A stretch of DNA of 53,773 nt. It comes from Acidimicrobiaceae bacterium (GTDB taxonomy: Bacteria > Actinomycetota > Acidimicrobiia > Acidimicrobiales > Aldehydirespiratoraceae). Shown here one piece after another: positions 50,623 to 53,773 of the stretch. The notes beneath the pieces were generated by a model that did no database searches, had not been told where the DNA came from, and worked only from the letters and a program-made list of their open reading frames with translations. Within the stretch, counting starts at the first letter, position 1. Every line of letters starts with the position of its first letter. The position numbers were made by a program, and so were the translations under genes. Location: assembly GCA_009842325.1 (NCBI GenBank), contig VYFQ01000029.1, positions 1 to 53,773 of the forward strand, given 5' to 3'.

Positions 50623-51548
50623 AGCCCCGTCTGTCGATACACCTTGTCAACTTCGCAGCCGAGCCGCCCGGCGAATGGCAGCGCCTCTTCGACCTCGCCG
50701 TCGCGGCCGACCGGGCCGGCATCGGCCGGCTGGTGGTGTCGGACCACGTGGCCTACGGCGAGCGCCTCGACCGCTACGGCGACCCGGCCCTGGGCGGGCT
50801 GGCCGGCGGCCGCCAGCCCACCGGCCCCGACGGCGCCTGGCTGGAACCGCTCACCGTGCTGGCCATGGTCGGTGCCCTGACCGAGCGGGTGCGGCTGTGC
50901 CCGATGATCCTGCTGGCCGCGCTGCGCCGCCCGATCGTGCTGGCCAAGACGGCGGCTACCATCGACGTGCTCACCGGAGGGCGCCTCGACCTGGGCGTGG
51001 GGGTGGGCTGGCAGGAGGAGGAATACGAGGCGGCGGGCCTGGACTTCGCGGCCCGGGGGCGCCTGCTCGATCACACCCTGGAGATATGCCACGCGCTGTG
51101 GACCCAGGAGCGGGCCTCGGTCAGCACGCCGGAGCTGAGCTTCGAGGGCATACATCAGATGCCCAAGCCGACTGCCGGGACCGTGCCCGTGTGGGTCAGC
51201 GGCACCGTCAACCGGCGCTCCATGGCCCGGCTGGCCCGCTTCGGCTCGGGCTGGATTCCGTGGGGGCCTGATGCAGCCGACATCGCCTCGGGCATCGACA
51301 AGATGCGCGAGGCGGTAGCCGCCACGGGCCGGGACCCGTCCGGGATCGAGGTCGCGGCGAACGTGAGGCTGGCCCGCGACGAGCGCGGCGAACCCCAGAT
51401 CGGGCCCACAATGGCCGCGGTCCCCGAGCTGATCGCTGCGGGCGCGACCGATCTTCGTGTCCATCTGCAATCGCCACCGGGCGTCGACCGCGCTGCGGAG
51501 TACCTGGCGCCCTGGGTGGAGGCCTTCGACGCCGCGGCCGTAACGTGA
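50619..51548 (+). CDS. LLM class (F420-dependent type) oxidoreductase
   Basis: A 309-residue luciferase-like TIM-barrel protein. Marks are LFDLAVAADRAGIGRLVVSDHV (about 23-44), LAMVGALTERVRLCPMILLA, and GGRLDLGVGVGWQEEEYEAAG (about 119-139), typical of the actinobacterial F420-using LLM family. VPVWVSGTVNRRSMARLARFGSGW is the usual C-terminal part. Cofactor F420 rather than FMN is likely but not provable from this sequence. The ATG at 50619 overlaps the PolDom stop; its stop overlaps the next GTG. Confidence 0.88.
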   Translation: MKPRLSIHLVNFAAEPPGEWQRLFDLAVAADRAGIGRLVVSDHVAYGERLDRYGDPALGGLAGGRQPTGPDGAWLEPLTVLAMVGALTERVRLCPMILLAALRRPIVLAKTAATIDVLTGGRLDLGVGVGWQEEEYEAAGLDFAARGRLLDHTLEICHALWTQERASVSTPELSFEGIHQMPKPTAGTVPVWVSGTVNRRSMARLARFGSGWIPWGPDAADIASGIDKMREAVAATGRDPSGIEVAANVRLARDERGEPQIGPTMAAVPELIAAGATDLRVHLQSPPGVDRAAEYLAPWVEAFDAAAVT

Positions 51549-53098
51549 CCCGAATGCGTAGCGGACCGCGCAACCCGTACCTGGCCGACAGCGGCAACGC
51601 CATGGCCCACGGCCGCTGCGACCAGCAGGACAACACGCCGGGAAGCGGCCCCGAGGGCCCGACCGAGATCATGGAGGCGGCCGACATCCAGTACGTCCAT
51701 CTGGGTCCGGGCCACTTCGGAGGGGTCATCTCGGGGCGCTACCCCGACGGCCGGCGCGTCATCTGGTCCAACGGCCGCCAGGTCATCGCCAAGCTCGACT
51801 ACGACACTCTGGAAGTGCTGGCCACCCTGCCCACCAGCACCGAGCCCATCACCGACCAGGCCGAACTGGCGGCCCTCGAAGCGGGCCTCGACGACCTCGA
51901 CGGCGACGACGTCGTCGCACACGCCATCAGCATCGCCCTCCGCTTCATGACCGGCCTCGACGGGATCTACTCGCTGCTCGACCGCGACCACACCCTGTTC
52001 CTGGGCCGCAAGGACCACGCCGCCGCCTACGTCGAGGTCGACCCCTCGGACCCGGCCAGCCCCATCGTCGAGCGGGACCGCTGGTACCGGCCCGACGGGA
52101 TCGACGGCCACTTCGTGGGGATCAACATCACCTTCGACGGCCGGCTGGTGATGACCACCGACCACGGCTGGGTGGTGTGCCTGGCCCGTGACTTCAGCAC
52201 CTACGACGCCATCCAGCTTCCCGGAGCCGGCACCGACGCGGCCGAGCACTGCGCCGACCGGGCTGCCCGGTACGGCCACACCAGCTACGGCTGGGTGCGC
52301 ACCAGCAGCTGCACTGGTGACGACGGGGGCATCTACGTCAGCTCGGTCGACACCATCCACAAGGTGGTCTGGACAGGCGAACGGCTGTCGCTCGACCCCG
52401 CCGACGGAGCCTGGTCGGCCCGCTACCGCAACGGCGGCGGGGACGGTTCGGGCACCACGCCGTCGCTAATGGGTTTCGGGCCCGACGAGGACCGCTTCGT
52501 GGTCATCGGCGACGGCGACGACGTGGTCAACATCACGCTGCTGTGGCGCGACGAGATTCCGGATGACTGGGAGCAGCTTCCCGACGCTCCGTCACGGCGG
52601 ATCGCGGGGATGGGCCCGGCCCACATGGGCGATCCGACCCGCACTGAGATCAAGACCGAGCAGTCGATCACGGTGTCGGGCTACGGCGCCATGACCGTCA
52701 ACAACGAGCCGGCTTCTCTGCCCGACAGCTGGCCGACCACCCGGGCCCGCATGTTCAGCTTCTTCCTGGGACACAAACCCGAATACACGCCCTACGGCAT
52801 GCACAAGTACGAGTGGGACCCGGCCGAGCGCTGCCTGCGGGAGGCCTGGGTCAACACCGAGGTGTCCTCGCCCAACTCAGTGCCCTTCGTGGCCGAGGAA
52901 TCTGACCTGGTGTACACGTGCGGCACGCGGGACAGCCAGTGGACGATCGAGGCCGTCGACTGGACCACCGGCGAGAGCCGCTTCCACTACGTGGTGGGCG
53001 GGTCGCGCTACAACACCCTGGGCGGCGGAGTCACCGTCGACGACGACGGCCGCCTGCTCTACGGCACCATCTTCGGCAAGACCCGCATCCTGCGCTGA
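51545..53098 (+). CDS. Large beta-propeller-like protein, function unknown
   Basis: A 517-residue protein without signal peptide or membrane segment. Repeated beta-strand and Gly/Asp turn patterns (FDGRLVMTTDHGWVV, GGIYVSSVDTIHKVVW, GGGVTVDDDGRLLYGTIFGKTRI) suggest a propeller, and it is rich in Trp and Asp. A Cys pair (SSCTGDDGG and VYTCGTRDS) is present. I do not recognise the family. The GTG start overlaps the LLM gene's stop by four bases, so it is the third coupled gene after PolDom and LLM, and may work with that oxidoreductase. Confidence 0.75.
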   Translation: MTRMRSGPRNPYLADSGNAMAHGRCDQQDNTPGSGPEGPTEIMEAADIQYVHLGPGHFGGVISGRYPDGRRVIWSNGRQVIAKLDYDTLEVLATLPTSTEPITDQAELAALEAGLDDLDGDDVVAHAISIALRFMTGLDGIYSLLDRDHTLFLGRKDHAAAYVEVDPSDPASPIVERDRWYRPDGIDGHFVGINITFDGRLVMTTDHGWVVCLARDFSTYDAIQLPGAGTDAAEHCADRAARYGHTSYGWVRTSSCTGDDGGIYVSSVDTIHKVVWTGERLSLDPADGAWSARYRNGGGDGSGTTPSLMGFGPDEDRFVVIGDGDDVVNITLLWRDEIPDDWEQLPDAPSRRIAGMGPAHMGDPTRTEIKTEQSITVSGYGAMTVNNEPASLPDSWPTTRARMFSFFLGHKPEYTPYGMHKYEWDPAERCLREAWVNTEVSSPNSVPFVAEESDLVYTCGTRDSQWTIEAVDWTTGESRFHYVVGGSRYNTLGGGVTVDDDGRLLYGTIFGKTRILR

Positions 53099-53172
53099 GC
53101 CCGCGCTTTCCATACCCTTACGTGGCTGTGATTGCATCGCCCGGCTGCACTACCGACAGGAAGGACATTGCC

Positions 53173-53773
53173 ATGAGTGGGCGAGGCTCCAGGCGCCGGA
53201 TTGCGGTGGTCGCGGCCGTGGCGCTGTTGGCGGCTTCCTGCGGAGGCGGCGAGTCCAGCGGACTCCCCACCCTGATCGACACCGCGACGACCGCGCCGCC
53301 CGTCGATCCCGCGGACATCGAGCCGGTGTCGGAGCCCACGGCCGTGACGAACCTCGCCTCGGAAGCGGCTGGGGCAGCCGAGCCCGTGTCATCGGCGGAG
53401 GCCGACGCGGCAGGCATCGAAGCCGACCAAGCCGCCGGCGCGTTGGCCTCAACCGAGCCCGTGGCCAACGCCGACGAGGAGCTCGCAGGTCCCGACCTGA
53501 CCGGCGAGGAGCCCGCGGAGGCCGACATGGCCGGTGAGGAGCCGGCCGAGGCCGAGGACACGACCGGCGAGGAGCCCATTGAGAGCGACGACCTGACCGA
53601 CGAGGAACGGCTATTGGCCTTCGCTGGGTGCATGCGCGACAACGGCGTCGAATTCCCCGATCCTGTGGTGGAGGCCGACGGCACTGTCACCTTCGGCTCC
53701 CGTCCGGGCAGTGGGGGTGGCGGATTCGCGGCCCTCCGGGAGATCGGCCGAGACCCGGATCTCCCCGCGGCGC
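53173..53773 (+). CDS. Acidic-linker lipoprotein, truncated at window end
   Basis: Open from ATG 53173 to the end of the window (200 codons). AGGAAGGA precedes the start. The signal peptide ends at LLAASC (about residue 23), then a long Ala/Glu/Pro linker with repeated GEEPAEAD-like units (about 108-145). After it FAGCMRDNGVEFPDP (about 152-166) is a motif I know from many actinobacterial lipoproteins of unknown function. The window ends inside a Gly-rich segment. A long frame on the opposite strand (53118-53690) is its shadow. Confidence 0.75.
   Translation, partial: MSGRGSRRRIAVVAAVALLAASCGGGESSGLPTLIDTATTAPPVDPADIEPVSEPTAVTNLASEAAGAAEPVSSAEADAAGIEADQAAGALASTEPVANADEELAGPDLTGEEPAEADMAGEEPAEAEDTTGEEPIESDDLTDEERLLAFAGCMRDNGVEFPDPVVEADGTVTFGSRPGSGGGGFAALREIGRDPDLPAA

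Noticed and set aside
53118..53690. Ser/Ala-rich frame on the minus strand at the right end
   Set aside because: Low-complexity composition antisense to a lipoprotein with a clear signal peptide and ribosome site on the plus strand.

Overview
This is a GC-rich (roughly 70% by eye) stretch of bacterial chromosome from an actinobacterium, most likely class Acidimicrobiia or a close relative; that placement is inferred from the gene set, not from a marker tree. Supporting signs are a CysO-type sulfur carrier, the coproporphyrin-pathway haem enzyme ChdC/HemQ, a CIRCE-controlled groEL, an F420-dependent LLM-type oxidoreductase, a PAC2 protein, many Thr/Glu-rich lipoproteins, and short gene overlaps (ATGA/GTGA). 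No rRNA, tRNA, CRISPR array, transposase, integrase or phage gene was seen. No gap between genes exceeds about 200 bases.

Layout. 1-1334: a lipoprotein and a truncated proline-rich membrane protein on the minus strand. 1478-4622: hpnCDE, which makes squalene from farnesyl diphosphate. 4687-11557: a LytR_C-domain protein, glycerate kinase, a small membrane protein, CysO, CIRCE-groEL with a hairpin terminator, nitrobindin, FdhD, ChdC and a Nudix protein. 11562-17251 (minus): a PAC2 protein, then tesB, a PQQ sugar dehydrogenase with a frameshift at its N-terminus, a GNAT acetyltransferase and acetoacetyl-CoA synthetase in one direction. 17292-20029: GtrA, a methyltransferase and a polysaccharide deacetylase lipoprotein. 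20036-26389: a cobalamin riboswitch leading into btuFCD-cobO-cobU-cobT-cobS, a complete-looking B12 uptake and salvage operon. Two spacers in this operon carry long hairpin elements.

26498-33515: an AIM24 protein, then a two-sided cluster resembling the lower homoprotocatechuate (4-hydroxyphenylacetate) meta-cleavage pathway (hpaG-qor-hpaH leftward, hpaF-hpaE-gabD rightward). No ring-cleaving dioxygenase or HpaI aldolase is present. 33543-41062 (minus): livHMGF branched-chain amino-acid-type transporter, followed by glutaminyl-tRNA synthetase and a class V aminotransferase. 41079-44490: a TPP enzyme, a fumarylacetoacetate-hydrolase-family enzyme and a hotdog thioesterase. 44508-47035 (minus): a LivK-type binding lipoprotein coupled to an uncharacterised secreted protein with a duplicated N-terminal module. 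47071-53098: malonyl-CoA synthetase diverging from aroK-aroQ-LigD polymerase domain-LLM oxidoreductase-a large uncharacterised protein. 53173 to the end: a truncated lipoprotein.

The most striking genome-wide feature is regulatory. At eleven transcription-unit heads a TANNNT -10 box (usually TAGNNT) lies exactly 6 or 7 bases before the start codon. This implies that leaderless mRNA is the default here, and it also fixes several start codons. The other items most worth checking are the paired hairpin elements in the cobalamin operon, the RBS-masking hairpin behind the riboswitch, the uncharacterised LivK-linked secreted protein, and a LigD polymerase domain in an operon without Ku or a ligase.
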